From assembly GCF_030758455.1 (NCBI RefSeq), contig NZ_CP132353.1, forward strand, positions 2,232,001 through 2,296,000: a stretch of 64,000 nt of DNA. The letters run 5' to 3'. Positions 36,647 to 45,440 of this stretch are shown piece after piece. Positions within the stretch are counted from its first letter, which is position 1. Every line of letters starts with the position of its first letter. The translations under genes and the position numbers were made by a program. The notes beneath the pieces were generated by a model, which worked only from the letters and a program-made list of their open reading frames with translations, did not search any database and had not been told where the DNA came from. This DNA is from Erwinia pyri (GTDB lineage Bacteria; Pseudomonadota; Gammaproteobacteria; Enterobacterales; Enterobacteriaceae).

Positions 36647-38227
36647 TTAAGCTACGGGCGCAAGCTTGAAGACGCTTACGCTTTGCAGCAGATTTTGTGC
36701 CTGCGACTGAAGCGACTGGGCGGCAACGGTAGATTGTTGTGACAGCGAGGCGTTCTGCTGGGTGGCTGCATCCATCTGCGTCACCGCCAGGTTTACCTGA
36801 TCGATGCCTGCACTCTGTTCGCCGCTTGCCAGAGAAATTTCCGCCACCAGCGAGCTGACGCGCTGCACGTTATCCACAATGTTTTCCATCGCTTCCCCGG
36901 CGCGGGCGACCAGGGCATTACCGGCATTGATACGGGTTACAGAGCTGTCAATCAACGCTTTAATATCACGTGCCGCAGAAGCGGAGCGTTGCGAAAGCGC
37001 CCGAACCTCAGAGGCCACAACCGCAAAACCTCGCCCTTCCGATCCTGCACGCGCCGCTTCAACCGCCGCGTTTAAGGCCAGAATATTGGTCTGGAAGGCA
37101 ATGCCATCAATCAGAGCGATGATATTGCTTATCTGATGAGAAAAGTGATGGATTTCGCCCATCGTCTGCACCACCTGCTCCACTACGCTGCCGCCCTGGC
37201 GGGCAGCAGAGCTCGCCGTATGGGCGATATCGCTGGCATGACGTGCATTATCCGCATTCTTTTTCACCACCGACGTCAGCTCTTCCATGGAGGCAGCGGT
37301 CTCTTCCAGCGCGCTCGCCTGCGCTTCGTTGCGCGAAGAGAGATCCTGGCTGCCAAGCGCAATTTCCGCCGAAGCGGTGGCAATGGTTTCCGTCCCTTCA
37401 CGCACATCGGAAACAATGCGGGTAAGATTGCCGTTCATCTCTTTCAGCGCGGCCATCAGCAGCGCCGTCTCGTCGCGCCCTTTCACCTCAATCTGAGTTT
37501 GCAAATCCCCTGCCGCTACGGTCTGGGCGATCCTGACCGCCTGCGCCAGCGGACGGGTAATGCTCCGCACCAGCCAGAAGGTTATGGTAATCCCTGCGAT
37601 CAGCGCGAGCAGCATAGATATTGCCAGCAACAGGCGGGTATGCTGATAAGAGGCGTGATTCGCCGCCTCAATCTTCTGATGCATTTTTACCGTATGGGCA
37701 AGCACCTGGCTGACCACTTCATCGATCATCCGGGTTGGCTGGCGGTCAATTCCGGTCACCAGATGATCCACGCGCTGGGCACTGGTGATGTCGCCCACAT
37801 GGTATTGCTGGAGTGCGGAAAGGTAATGCTGCTCCAGTTCGGCGTGCAGCTTTTTCGTCTCAATGACCGCTTTGTTGCTCATGTCGAGTGCGGGCATTGA
37901 TAAAATAAGTTTGTCTAATAACGCCTGCGTAAGCTGGCTTTGTGCCACAAAAGCGGCGCGATATTTGTCGAAGCTTTGCTGATCCTCTGCGCCCCGCAGC
38001 AGCGTATTTTTCCACTCCTGCACCTGAATTTTGAACTGAACCTGCGCATTGCGGGCAGTATCAATGATCTCTTCGATCTGCATTTCCTGCTGCATAATCG
38101 CCCTGCTTTGCTGCAGGGCATCCTGGTTGATTATCAGGCCCCGCAGCCCGATAAACAGCGTTGCACTCAGCAGAATTGCGGCCAGTAAACCCAGCCTGAT
38201 ACCGATCTTATAATTGGATAATTTCAT
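36647..38227 (-). CDS. Transmembrane methyl-accepting chemotaxis protein
   Basis: A 526-residue chemoreceptor. It has an N-terminal membrane helix (about 12-30), a four-helix-bundle periplasmic ligand domain (about 35-185), a second helix (about 190-212), a HAMP domain (about 213-265) and a full signalling domain with DGIAFQTNILALNAAVEAARAG in its hairpin tip. Methylation-helix segments such as LEETAASMEELTSVV are present. The protein ends in VFKLAPVA without an NWETF-type CheR tether, so it is a low-abundance-type receptor that may depend on others for adaptation. A near-consensus sigma-28 promoter lies upstream. The ligand is unknown. Confidence 0.9.
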   Translation of the reverse strand: MKLSNYKIGIRLGLLAAILLSATLFIGLRGLIINQDALQQSRAIMQQEMQIEEIIDTARNAQVQFKIQVQEWKNTLLRGAEDQQSFDKYRAAFVAQSQLTQALLDKLILSMPALDMSNKAVIETKKLHAELEQHYLSALQQYHVGDITSAQRVDHLVTGIDRQPTRMIDEVVSQVLAHTVKMHQKIEAANHASYQHTRLLLAISMLLALIAGITITFWLVRSITRPLAQAVRIAQTVAAGDLQTQIEVKGRDETALLMAALKEMNGNLTRIVSDVREGTETIATASAEIALGSQDLSSRNEAQASALEETAASMEELTSVVKKNADNARHASDIAHTASSAARQGGSVVEQVVQTMGEIHHFSHQISNIIALIDGIAFQTNILALNAAVEAARAGSEGRGFAVVASEVRALSQRSASAARDIKALIDSSVTRINAGNALVARAGEAMENIVDNVQRVSSLVAEISLASGEQSAGIDQVNLAVTQMDAATQQNASLSQQSTVAAQSLQSQAQNLLQSVSVFKLAPVA

Positions 38228-38282
38228 GGAAAACCCTGGTGACAGCGAGACCAGAAGCCGTTGTCTGGTCTCTCTTGTCAGG

Positions 38283-38310
38283 TTATCGGCGTGGGCAGTG
38301 AAGAACTTTA
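38283..38310 (-). promoter_or_regulatory. Sigma-28 (FliA) promoter of the chemoreceptor
   Basis: On the minus strand TAAAGTTC-N12-GCCGATAA matches the flagellar class 3 consensus at 7/8 and 8/8 positions, with a spacer one base longer than the usual 11. It lies about 56 bases upstream of the start codon. Confidence 0.8.
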
Positions 38311-38340
38311 TGGGGGAACGAGGCTCTCATCTGACATAAG

Positions 38341-38361
38341 GCGGGACCGCCATCGTCCCGC
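38341..38361 (-). terminator. Hairpin after the AI-2E-type transporter gene
   Basis: GCGGGAC/GTCCCGC with a 7-base loop lies five bases past the stop codon of the transporter gene at 38367. The following CCTTATG is a poor U-tract. Confidence 0.55.
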
Positions 38362-38366
38362 TGCTT

Positions 38367-39386
38367 CTATATCAGTCTGGCAAGACGCAGTTCACTTTTC
38401 AGATAGGCGTAATAAACCGGCGCGGCGACCACGCCAGCCAGCCCAAAAGCAGACTCAAATACCAGCATCGCCAGCAGGATCTCCCAGGTCTTGGCGTTGA
38501 TGCGCGAGCCAAATATCCGCGCGTTGATAAAATACTCTAGTTTGTGCACCAGGATCAGGAACACCAGCGATATCACTGCCGCTTCCAGTGAGATGGAGAG
38601 GCCAATCAGCACAATCACCGTATTAGAGATCAAATTGCCAATGATCGGCAGCAGGCCCGCAACGAAGGTGAGCACCACCACGGTTTTGGCAAAAGGAAAA
38701 TGCAGCCCAAACAGCGGTAACACGCCAAACAGGAAGCCGCAGGTCAGAAGAGTATTGACCAGTGAAACTTTGATTTGCGCAAAAACCACGTTATGGAAGG
38801 AGGCGGCCAGCACCGTCAGCCTGTCCAACAGCGCATGTTTCAACGGGGCGTCCAGCGTATTCAGGCTGCTGATGCGTAGAGAGATGATGGCGCCTAAAAG
38901 CATGCCGATCAGCATTGTGGCAAAGGTGTGCGCCGCTGTCCGACCAAAAGTCTGCACCACTACCAGATGCTCCCGCAACCAGGTCACCACCTGATGCTGA
39001 AGCTCATCAATATCGGCAGGCAGATAGCGGCTGACAACGGGCGAAAGAGTACGCTGCGCATCTTCCAGCAGTTTGCTCGCCGCGGCGTGAAATGCTGCAG
39101 GATTTTGGAAATCATGCAGCAGGAAGCCAATCAGCTTGGTGATACCGCCAACCAGCGCCAGCAGGATGAGAACCGTAAGGAAAAAGATGATGATCCAGCG
39201 AGCCAACGGCCCTTTAACCAGACGCTCCACCCACGGCGTTAACGCCAGAATAGTTTCATAAACAATGAATCCGGCCAGAAAGCAAGGCAGCAGACGCAGG
39301 GGGAAAATTAAAAACAGTGCGCCAAAGACCAGCAGATAACTGGCGGCTTCACACATACCCTGCTTGTTCAGGTTCCACATCGGCAT
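38367..39386 (-). CDS. AI-2E family transporter (YdiK/PerM-like permease)
   Basis: A 339-residue inner-membrane protein with about eight helices: a pair at the N-terminus, a pair around 60-90, a large soluble loop (about 95-150), then a C-terminal group including the PLFGLHFPFAKTVVVLTFVAGLLPIIGN region, whose core GLLPIIGN matches the family's conserved PxIG-type segment. The family includes the putative autoinducer-2 exporter TqsA and Na+/H+ antiporter-like members, so the family name does not prove AI-2 transport. The start follows AGGAATTGTC. Confidence 0.82.
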   Translation of the reverse strand: MPMWNLNKQGMCEAASYLLVFGALFLIFPLRLLPCFLAGFIVYETILALTPWVERLVKGPLARWIIIFFLTVLILLALVGGITKLIGFLLHDFQNPAAFHAAASKLLEDAQRTLSPVVSRYLPADIDELQHQVVTWLREHLVVVQTFGRTAAHTFATMLIGMLLGAIISLRISSLNTLDAPLKHALLDRLTVLAASFHNVVFAQIKVSLVNTLLTCGFLFGVLPLFGLHFPFAKTVVVLTFVAGLLPIIGNLISNTVIVLIGLSISLEAAVISLVFLILVHKLEYFINARIFGSRINAKTWEILLAMLVFESAFGLAGVVAAPVYYAYLKSELRLARLI

Positions 39387-39478
39387 GACAATTCCTGTCT
39401 TAAACGTAAGCGCAATTCAGACAGTATACAATGGGTTGGCGGAGTTTTGCGGATTAAACGAAAGCGGCAGAGATTCAC

Positions 39479-39497
39479 AGCGGGCTAAACGCCCGCT
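39479..39497 (-). terminator. Hairpin after rarA
   Basis: AGCGGGC/GCCCGCT with a 5-base loop lies 19 bases past the rarA stop codon. No U-tract is seen. Confidence 0.5.
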
Positions 39498-39515
39498 ATT
39501 GAAGAGGAGGTCTGG

Positions 39516-39860
39516 CTATTGTGCGCAGGCGCTGACCTGCACCTGACGACGCCACGCGCCCGGAGATTGTCCGAACTGGCGTTTGAAGCTGCGATTAAAG
39601 GACTGCTGTGAATCGAAGCCAAATGAGATAGCGACATCCAGGATCGGTTCGCCCCCTTTCGCCAGGCGTTCAGCGGATTTTTTCAGCCGGCGCGCACGAA
39701 TATACTCACCTAAAGCATAGCCGGTGTGCTGCTTAAACATCCGTTGCAGATGCCATTTGGAGTAACCCGCCCGATCGGCTACGGTATCCAAATCCATCTT
39801 TCCTTCAATGTGGGTATCGATCCACTTTACCAGATCGTTAATAAAATCATCATGGCTCAT
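39516..39860 (-). CDS. rarA: AraC-family activator RarA (SoxS/MarA/Rob type)
   Basis: A 114-residue protein made only of the two helix-turn-helix motifs of the MarA/SoxS/Rob group: DLDTVADRAGYSKWHLQRMF (helix pair 1) and ILDVAISFGFDSQQSFNRSF (helix pair 2). Its position, divergent from oqxAB and with oqxR beyond, is that of RarA in Klebsiella and related genera, where RarA raises efflux-pump expression and multidrug resistance. The N-terminal helices look most like Rob as remembered. The name rests on synteny plus family. It should activate oqxAB and be repressed by OqxR. Confidence 0.85.
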   Translation of the reverse strand: MSHDDFINDLVKWIDTHIEGKMDLDTVADRAGYSKWHLQRMFKQHTGYALGEYIRARRLKKSAERLAKGGEPILDVAISFGFDSQQSFNRSFKRQFGQSPGAWRRQVQVSACAQ

Positions 39861-39968
39861 TACTGTCCCCTTTGGCGCTTTTTGTTATCTGTCTGTCTTG
39901 ACCTCTTGCCCACAGCAGGGTAAAAGGTAACTTTAATGAATGCACATATACGCTAAAGCACCCTCCCC

Positions 39969-39997
39969 TTTAATGCAAGTTTTATTGTTGCATTAAA
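39969..39997. promoter_or_regulatory. Inverted repeat A, candidate OqxR operator
   Basis: TTTAATGCAA-N9-TTGCATTAAA is a perfect 10-bp inverted repeat. It lies 109 bases upstream of rarA. Rrf2-family repressors such as NsrR bind AT-rich palindromes that also contain ATGCA elements. Binding by OqxR is inference. Confidence 0.65.
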
Positions 39998-40076
39998 TGC
40001 GATTCGCAGGCATTCTTGCCACTGCCCTCTCCGCCCCTGTTCATATTTTGCTACGTTCGCTGACAAAAAAATGCTA

Positions 40077-40099
40077 AAAGCAACAATTATACTTGCACT
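40077..40099. promoter_or_regulatory. Inverted repeat B, candidate OqxR operator
   Basis: AAAGCAA-N9-TTGCACT keeps the GCAA-N9-TTGC core with the same 9-base spacer as repeats A and C; its outer positions are partly degenerate. Confidence 0.5.
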
Positions 40100-40129
40100 T
40101 TATTAACCCTCTTCTTACAATCCAACCTG

Positions 40130-40158
40130 TTTAATGCAATTAACATAGTTGCATTTTA
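40130..40158. promoter_or_regulatory. Inverted repeat C, candidate OqxR operator
   Basis: The left arm TTTAATGCAA is identical to repeat A; the 9-base spacer is the same length; the right arm is TTGCATTTTA. It ends 55 bases before oqxA, where binding would block the oqxA promoter. Confidence 0.65.
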
Positions 40159-40213
40159 TGCATTATGCCGTGCACTTTCACGTCGTCCAGCATCTGTAAC
40201 AGGGATTAATCAA

Positions 40214-41377
40214 ATGAGATCATTCACCGCTATGCGCCTGCGCACGTTAGCGCTTCCGCTCCTCTCCGCTTTCTGGCTGATGGGCTGTGATTCCAAAGGG
40301 GCCGAACAGAGCGCGCCACCTGCCCCACAGGTCAGCGTGGCAGAAGTTCAGCAACAAACGGTCAGCCAGTGGGATAACTTCAACGGACGGATTGAGGCGG
40401 TTCAGAGCGTTCAGCTCCGGCCCCGCGTAACCGGTTATATCGATAAAGTGAACTACACCGAAGGCCAGGAAGTTAAAAAAGGCGACGTGCTGTTCACCAT
40501 TGATGACAGAACTTACCGGGCGGAACTTGAACGTGCGCAGGCCGATCTCGCCAGCGCACGGACTCAGGCTCAGCTGGCGCGTAGCGAATCGGGCAGGACG
40601 GAGAAACTGATTGGCAGCCAGGCTATCTCCCGTGAGGTGTGGGAACAGCGGCGCTCCGCCTCCACCCAGGCACAGGCCAGCGTGCTCTCTGCGCAGGCTG
40701 CTGTAGATATGGCGCGGCTGAACCTGGATTTTACCCGGGTGACCGCGCCTATTGATGGCCGCGCCAGTCGGGCGATGATCACCTCTGGCAATCTGGTAAC
40801 CGCCGGTGACAGCAGTAGCGTCCTTACCACGCTGGTTTCCCTGAATACCGTTTACGTTTACTTCGACGTTGATGAAGCCACCTTCCTGCGTTATCAGCAA
40901 ATGAGCCGTCAGGGCGAGAGTGCTGCGAATGCCCATCATGCCCTGCCGGTGAAAATCGGTCTGGTAGGTGAACAAGGCTACCCACATGAAGGCAAGGTCG
41001 ATTTTACCGACAACCAGCTGACCGCCAGCACCGGAACTATCAGGATGCGGGCGTTGCTGGATAACAGCCAGCGTCTCTTTACCCCCGGCTTGTTTGCCCG
41101 CGTCCAGCTTCCGGGCCGTGCTGACTTCCCTGCTCTGCTGGTCAATGACAAAGCGGTGCTCACCGATCAGGATCGTAAGTATGTCTGGGTGCTTGATGCC
41201 CAGAACAAAGCGCAGCGGCGTGATATCCAGCCTGGTCAGATTGCCAACGGACTGCGTATCGTCCAGCAAGGTTTGCACTCTGGCGATCGGGTGATTGTGG
41301 ATGGCGTCCAGAAAGTGTTTATGCCGGGGATGCCGGTAAATGCCAAAACGGTGCCTATGGCGCCTGCCCCCCTTTAA
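40214..41377 (+). CDS. oqxA: RND efflux periplasmic adaptor OqxA
   Basis: A 387-residue membrane-fusion protein. The N-terminal lipoprotein signal ends at Cys25 (WLMGC), so it is anchored in the inner membrane facing the periplasm. The lipoyl, helical-hairpin and beta-barrel domains follow the HlyD/AcrA plan: SVQLRPRVTGYIDKVNY is the first lipoyl half. Close agreement with Klebsiella OqxA continues to the end (VFMPGMPVNAKTV). It links the OqxB pump to an outer-membrane channel, probably TolC, which is not encoded here. Known OqxAB substrates are quinolones, olaquindox, chloramphenicol and nitrofurantoin. It is cotranscribed with oqxB 20 bases downstream. Confidence 0.92.
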   Translation: MRSFTAMRLRTLALPLLSAFWLMGCDSKGAEQSAPPAPQVSVAEVQQQTVSQWDNFNGRIEAVQSVQLRPRVTGYIDKVNYTEGQEVKKGDVLFTIDDRTYRAELERAQADLASARTQAQLARSESGRTEKLIGSQAISREVWEQRRSASTQAQASVLSAQAAVDMARLNLDFTRVTAPIDGRASRAMITSGNLVTAGDSSSVLTTLVSLNTVYVYFDVDEATFLRYQQMSRQGESAANAHHALPVKIGLVGEQGYPHEGKVDFTDNQLTASTGTIRMRALLDNSQRLFTPGLFARVQLPGRADFPALLVNDKAVLTDQDRKYVWVLDAQNKAQRRDIQPGQIANGLRIVQQGLHSGDRVIVDGVQKVFMPGMPVNAKTVPMAPAPL

Positions 41378-41397
41378 TTTAAGCTGCGGATACTGAT

Positions 41398-44300
41398 ATG
41401 GATTTTTCCAGATTTTTCATCGACCGACCGATATTTGCGGCCGTACTGTCGATTCTGATCTTTGTCTCCGGGCTGATTGCTATTCCGTTGCTGCCCATCA
41501 GCGAATACCCGGACGTGGTACCGCCGAGCGTGCAGGTGCGGGCAGAATATCCCGGCGCTAACCCGAAGGTTATTGCAGAAACCGTGGCGACGCCGCTGGA
41601 AGAGGCCATTAACGGCGTCGAGAACATGATGTACATGAAATCGATTGCCGGTTCCGATGGCGTGCTGGTGACCACCGTTACCTTCCGTCCGGGTACCGAT
41701 CCGGATCAGGCGCAGGTTCAGGTGCAGAACCGCGTTGCGCAGGCTGAGGCTCGTCTCCCGGAAGATGTCCGTCGTCAGGGTGTCACCACGCAGAAGCAGT
41801 CTCCAACTATGACGCTGGTTGTGCATCTGGACTCCCCTTCAGGCCGTTATGATTCGCTCTACCTGCGAAACTATGCGCAGCTGAAGGTGAAGGATGAGCT
41901 GGCGCGTCTGCCGGGCGTGGGTCAAGTGCAGATATTTGGTGCCGGTGAGTACGCAATGCGTATCTGGCTGGATCCCACCAAAGTGGCCGCTCGTGGTATG
42001 ACGGCTGGCGATGTGGTAACCGCCATTCAGGAGCAGAACGTCCAGGTCTCTGCCGGACAGTTGGGTGCAGAGCCAATGCCCAACAAGAGTGATTTCCTGC
42101 TGTCGATCAATGCTCAGGGCCGCCTGACCAGTGAAGATGAGTTTGGCAATATTATCCTTAAAAGCGGCGAAGATGGACAAATTGTCCGCCTGCGCGACGT
42201 GGCGCGTATTGAGATGGGCTCGGGAAGTTATGCGTTGCGTTCCCAGCTAAATAACAAAGATGCGGTTGGGATCGGTGTTTTCCAGGCACCTGGCGCGAAC
42301 GCTATCGACCTTTCCAATGCCGTACGGGCGAAAATGGCCGAGCTGGCGACCCGCTTCCCCGATGGCGTGGAGTGGAAAGCGCCTTACGATCCCACCATTT
42401 TTGTGCGTGATTCCATCAGCTCCGTGCTGCATACGCTGCTGGAAGCGATCCTGCTGGTTGTGCTGGTTGTGATCCTGTTCCTGCAAACCTGGCGTGCTTC
42501 CGTTATTCCACTGCTGGCAGTGCCAGTATCGGTGGTGGGGACCTTCTCCGTGCTCTACCTGCTGGGCTTTTCGCTTAACACCTTAAGCCTGTTCGGGCTG
42601 GTGCTGGCGATAGGTATTGTGGTGGATGATGCGATCGTGGTGGTGGAAAACGTCGAACGCAATATTGAAGAGGGACTGGAACCGCGGGCTGCAGCGCATC
42701 AGGCGATGCGCGAGGTATCAGGTCCGATTATCGCTATCGCGCTGGTGCTTTGTGCGGTATTTGTGCCGATGGCCTTCCTCTCTGGCGTGACCGGTCAGTT
42801 CTACAAGCAGTTTGCCGTCACCATCGCTATTTCCACCGTGATTTCGGCCATTAACTCGCTGACGCTTTCCCCGGCGCTGGCGGCGTTGCTGCTGAAGTCG
42901 CACGGGGCGCCGAAAGACCGTCCTACACGGATTATCGATTCCCTGTTTGGCTGGCTGTTCCGTCCCTTTAACCGCTTCTTTAACAAAAATTCTGAGCGCT
43001 ATCAGGGTGGCGTTTCGCGCATTCTTAAGCGTCGCGGAGCGGTATTTGGCGTCTATGTGCTGCTGTTGATTGGCGCCGGCGTGATGTTTAAAGCCGTTCC
43101 CGCCGGGTTTATTCCTACCCAGGATAAGCTCTACCTGATTGGTGGCGTGAAGATGCCGGAAGGATCATCGCTGGAGCGCACCGATAAAGTGATCCGGCAG
43201 ATGAGCGATATTGCGCTGCATACTGAAGGCGTAGCCGATGCGGTGGCTTTCCCTGGCCTGAACGCGTTGCAGTTCACCAATACCCCTAATACCGGCACGG
43301 TGTTCTTTGCGCTGAAGCCGCTGGATCAGCGTACGCGTTCTGCGGCGGAAATTAATGCCGAGATCAACGCTAAACTGGCGACGATTCAGGAAGGGTTCAC
43401 CTTCTCGATTATGCCGCCGCCGATTTTAGGGCTGGGCCAGGGGGCGGGCTATTCCCTCTATATTCAGGATCGTGCTGGTCTGGGGTATGGCGCACTACAG
43501 GAAGCCGCCAATGCGATGGCGGGCACCATTATGCAAACGCCTGGCTTACACTTCCCTATCTCCACCTATCAGGCGAACGTGCCACAGCTGGACGCACAGG
43601 TTGACCGCGATAAAGCCAAGGCGCAGGGCGTGGCGTTAACCGATCTGTTTGGCACTCTACAAACTTATCTGGGGTCGTCATACGTCAACGACTTCAACCG
43701 CTTTGGCCGGACCTGGAAAGTCTATGCGCAGGCTGACGGCCAGTTCCGTGACAGCATTGAAGATATCGCCAATTTACGTACCCGTAATGCGGCCGGAGAA
43801 ATGGTACCCATTGGCAGCATGGTGCATATCGGCACCACCTATGGACCGGATCCGGTTATCCGCTACAACGGTTTCCCGGCGGCTGACCTGATTGGCGATG
43901 CCGATCCGCGCATCCTTTCCTCAGCGGAAGCGATGCAGGCGGTGCAAGGCATCGCTGACCAGATCCTGCCAAACGGCATGAACATCCAGTGGACTGACCT
44001 GAGCTATCAACAGTCAACGCAGGGCAACGCGGCGATCATCGTCTTCCCGGTGGCCGTCCTGCTGGCGTTCCTGGTGCTCGCAGCGCTTTATGAAAGCTGG
44101 ACGCTGCCGCTGGCGGTGATCCTGATTGTGCCGATGACCATGCTCTCTGCGCTGTTTGGCGTCTGGCTGACCGGAGGCGATAACAACGTGTTTGTGCAGG
44201 TTGGACTGGTGGTGCTGATGGGGCTGGCCTGTAAGAATGCCATTCTGATTGTGGAGTTTGCCCGTGAGCTGGAGATGCAGGGCCGCACGATTGTGCAGGC

Positions 44301-44559
44301 CGCGCTGGAATCGTGCCGCCTGCGTCTGCGTCCGATTGTCATGACCTCTATCGCCTTTATCGCCGGAACCGTTCCGCTGATGCTGGGCCACGGCGCAGGT
44401 GCTGAAGTTCGTACCGTAACCGGGATCACCGTGTTTGCCGGGATGTTAGGCGTGACGCTGTTCGGACTGTTCCTGACCCCGGTGTTCTATGTTGCCCTGC
44501 GTAAGCTGGTGAAAAAAGAGGAACCTGTGGCAGAGAGCAAACCTGTTTTCGAGGGCTGA
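41398..44559 (+). CDS. oqxB: RND multidrug efflux pump OqxB
   Basis: A 1053-residue inner-membrane proton antiporter with the full RND plan: 12 helices and two large periplasmic loops (about 35-340 and 565-870). The proton-relay residues are present: Asp410 and Asp411 in helix 4 (GIVVDDAIVVVENVERN) and Lys946 in helix 10 (GLACKNAILIVEFARE). Length and sequence are very close to Klebsiella OqxB as remembered, with only scattered changes. The chromosomal setting with both regulators shows an intrinsic pump, not the plasmid-borne Tn6010 copy known from E. coli. A strong terminator follows. Confidence 0.94.
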   Translation: MDFSRFFIDRPIFAAVLSILIFVSGLIAIPLLPISEYPDVVPPSVQVRAEYPGANPKVIAETVATPLEEAINGVENMMYMKSIAGSDGVLVTTVTFRPGTDPDQAQVQVQNRVAQAEARLPEDVRRQGVTTQKQSPTMTLVVHLDSPSGRYDSLYLRNYAQLKVKDELARLPGVGQVQIFGAGEYAMRIWLDPTKVAARGMTAGDVVTAIQEQNVQVSAGQLGAEPMPNKSDFLLSINAQGRLTSEDEFGNIILKSGEDGQIVRLRDVARIEMGSGSYALRSQLNNKDAVGIGVFQAPGANAIDLSNAVRAKMAELATRFPDGVEWKAPYDPTIFVRDSISSVLHTLLEAILLVVLVVILFLQTWRASVIPLLAVPVSVVGTFSVLYLLGFSLNTLSLFGLVLAIGIVVDDAIVVVENVERNIEEGLEPRAAAHQAMREVSGPIIAIALVLCAVFVPMAFLSGVTGQFYKQFAVTIAISTVISAINSLTLSPALAALLLKSHGAPKDRPTRIIDSLFGWLFRPFNRFFNKNSERYQGGVSRILKRRGAVFGVYVLLLIGAGVMFKAVPAGFIPTQDKLYLIGGVKMPEGSSLERTDKVIRQMSDIALHTEGVADAVAFPGLNALQFTNTPNTGTVFFALKPLDQRTRSAAEINAEINAKLATIQEGFTFSIMPPPILGLGQGAGYSLYIQDRAGLGYGALQEAANAMAGTIMQTPGLHFPISTYQANVPQLDAQVDRDKAKAQGVALTDLFGTLQTYLGSSYVNDFNRFGRTWKVYAQADGQFRDSIEDIANLRTRNAAGEMVPIGSMVHIGTTYGPDPVIRYNGFPAADLIGDADPRILSSAEAMQAVQGIADQILPNGMNIQWTDLSYQQSTQGNAAIIVFPVAVLLAFLVLAALYESWTLPLAVILIVPMTMLSALFGVWLTGGDNNVFVQVGLVVLMGLACKNAILIVEFARELEMQGRTIVQAALESCRLRLRPIVMTSIAFIAGTVPLMLGHGAGAEVRTVTGITVFAGMLGVTLFGLFLTPVFYVALRKLVKKEEPVAESKPVFEG

Positions 44560-44610
44560 GACTAAAGGATCCCGAAGTTAACCGACGTAAAGGTTAAGGG
44601 CATCAAAACA

Positions 44611-44633
44611 ATGGGAAGCGATTTGCTTCCCAT
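44611..44633 (+). terminator. Terminator of oqxAB
   Basis: ATGGGAAGC/GCTTCCCAT, a perfect 9-bp stem with a 5-base loop, is followed by TTTTG, 52 bases after the oqxB stop codon. Confidence 0.85.
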
Positions 44634-44724
44634 TTTTGATCTCAGGCCTTGCCGTAATAGCCATCTCAGATAGTGGCTATAGCGCCCTGCTTAAGTCGCT
44701 GGACATGGCTGATTCAGGATCAAA

Positions 44725-44757
44725 AAAGGGCGGACAACTGTGCGTTGTCCGCCCTTT
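44725..44757 (-). terminator. Terminator of oqxR
   Basis: AAAGGGCGGACAAC/GTTGTCCGCCCTTT, a perfect 14-bp stem with a 5-base loop, is followed on the minus strand by six T residues. It ends the oqxR transcript and insulates it from oqxB. Confidence 0.9.
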
Positions 44758-44774
44758 AATGGGGGTAAGCAGAT

Positions 44775-45257
44775 TTACGTATCTGCTGCTTCACGGGCTA
44801 ATAATGCCTCGCAGCTTCCTTCCGGATTACGGCGGTCACGCTCATAAATCTCGGTCAACGCATCCGCTACCGTGCGTCTGGCCAGCACGTCGAGCGAAGC
44901 CTGCTCTGCTTCACGCGCCAGCTCTTTAAAGAACCAGCAGGTATTGGCGCTAACCAGGCAGCGGGCCGGCACTTCCGGACGCCCTGCCAGCAGCGGCTTA
45001 TCTTCCAGAACGGAGAGATAGATATCACACAATGTGATCTCTTCAGCCGGGCGACCCAGGCGAATAGTGCCGGTGCGACCTAGCGTGGAGACAATAATGC
45101 CATCGCGGGTCAGCGGCACCATCATCTTGCGGACAAAGCTGGGATTGGCCTCAAGGCCCATTGCCAGAATTTTGCTGGTGCTGCGTTTACCTTCACGCTC
45201 CGCCTGGGCTACGCTGAGCACCATGTGTAAGGCTGTAGGAAAACGAATATCAAGCAT
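44775..45257 (-). CDS. oqxR: Rrf2-family repressor OqxR
   Basis: A 160-residue Rrf2-type winged-helix regulator. The DNA-binding domain (about 1-75) contains STSKILAMGLEANPSFVRKMM and LTRDGIIVSTLGRTGTIRLGRP. Two Cys residues (99 and 107, ARCLVSANTCWFF) sit where other Rrf2 proteins bind an iron-sulfur cluster, but the third family Cys is not evident, so cluster binding is uncertain. In Klebsiella, loss of OqxR derepresses rarA and oqxAB and raises drug resistance. This gene has the same position and close sequence. The upstream region lacks a full copy of the inverted repeat seen before oqxA. Confidence 0.9.
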   Translation of the reverse strand: MLDIRFPTALHMVLSVAQAEREGKRSTSKILAMGLEANPSFVRKMMVPLTRDGIIVSTLGRTGTIRLGRPAEEITLCDIYLSVLEDKPLLAGRPEVPARCLVSANTCWFFKELAREAEQASLDVLARRTVADALTEIYERDRRNPEGSCEALLAREAADT

Positions 45258-45440
45258 GTTCAGATCCTTGCTTTTAGCTGTGCATCACCGTTTGAGCGGC
45301 GGTCTTAAAAAGCATTAAAAATCAGTCAACTAATAAAAACAGTACCCGATTAATATAACAAATATTGTTGCTTTTTAGAAGGATCGGCTTAAGCGATTAC
45401 TGCTATTCCCTTTATCATTATGAAAAATATGGGATTATGG

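Larger units (their letters stand above)
39861..40213. other. rarA-oqxA divergent control region
   Basis: This 353-base AT-rich region has no gene. It holds three inverted repeats with a shared GCAA-N9-TTGC core (next entries), so both divergent promoters probably answer to the same dimeric repressor. I could not place the -35 and -10 boxes with confidence. Confidence 0.7.

Noticed and set aside
40247..41278. Long open frame antisense to oqxA
   Set aside because: Complete overlap with a clearly conserved gene; the translation shows no recognisable fold. Treated as a shadow frame.
40214..44559. Horizontal (Tn6010-like) origin of oqxAB
   Set aside because: No IS26 or other insertion sequence ends are visible, and rarA and oqxR flank the pump as in chromosomal loci.
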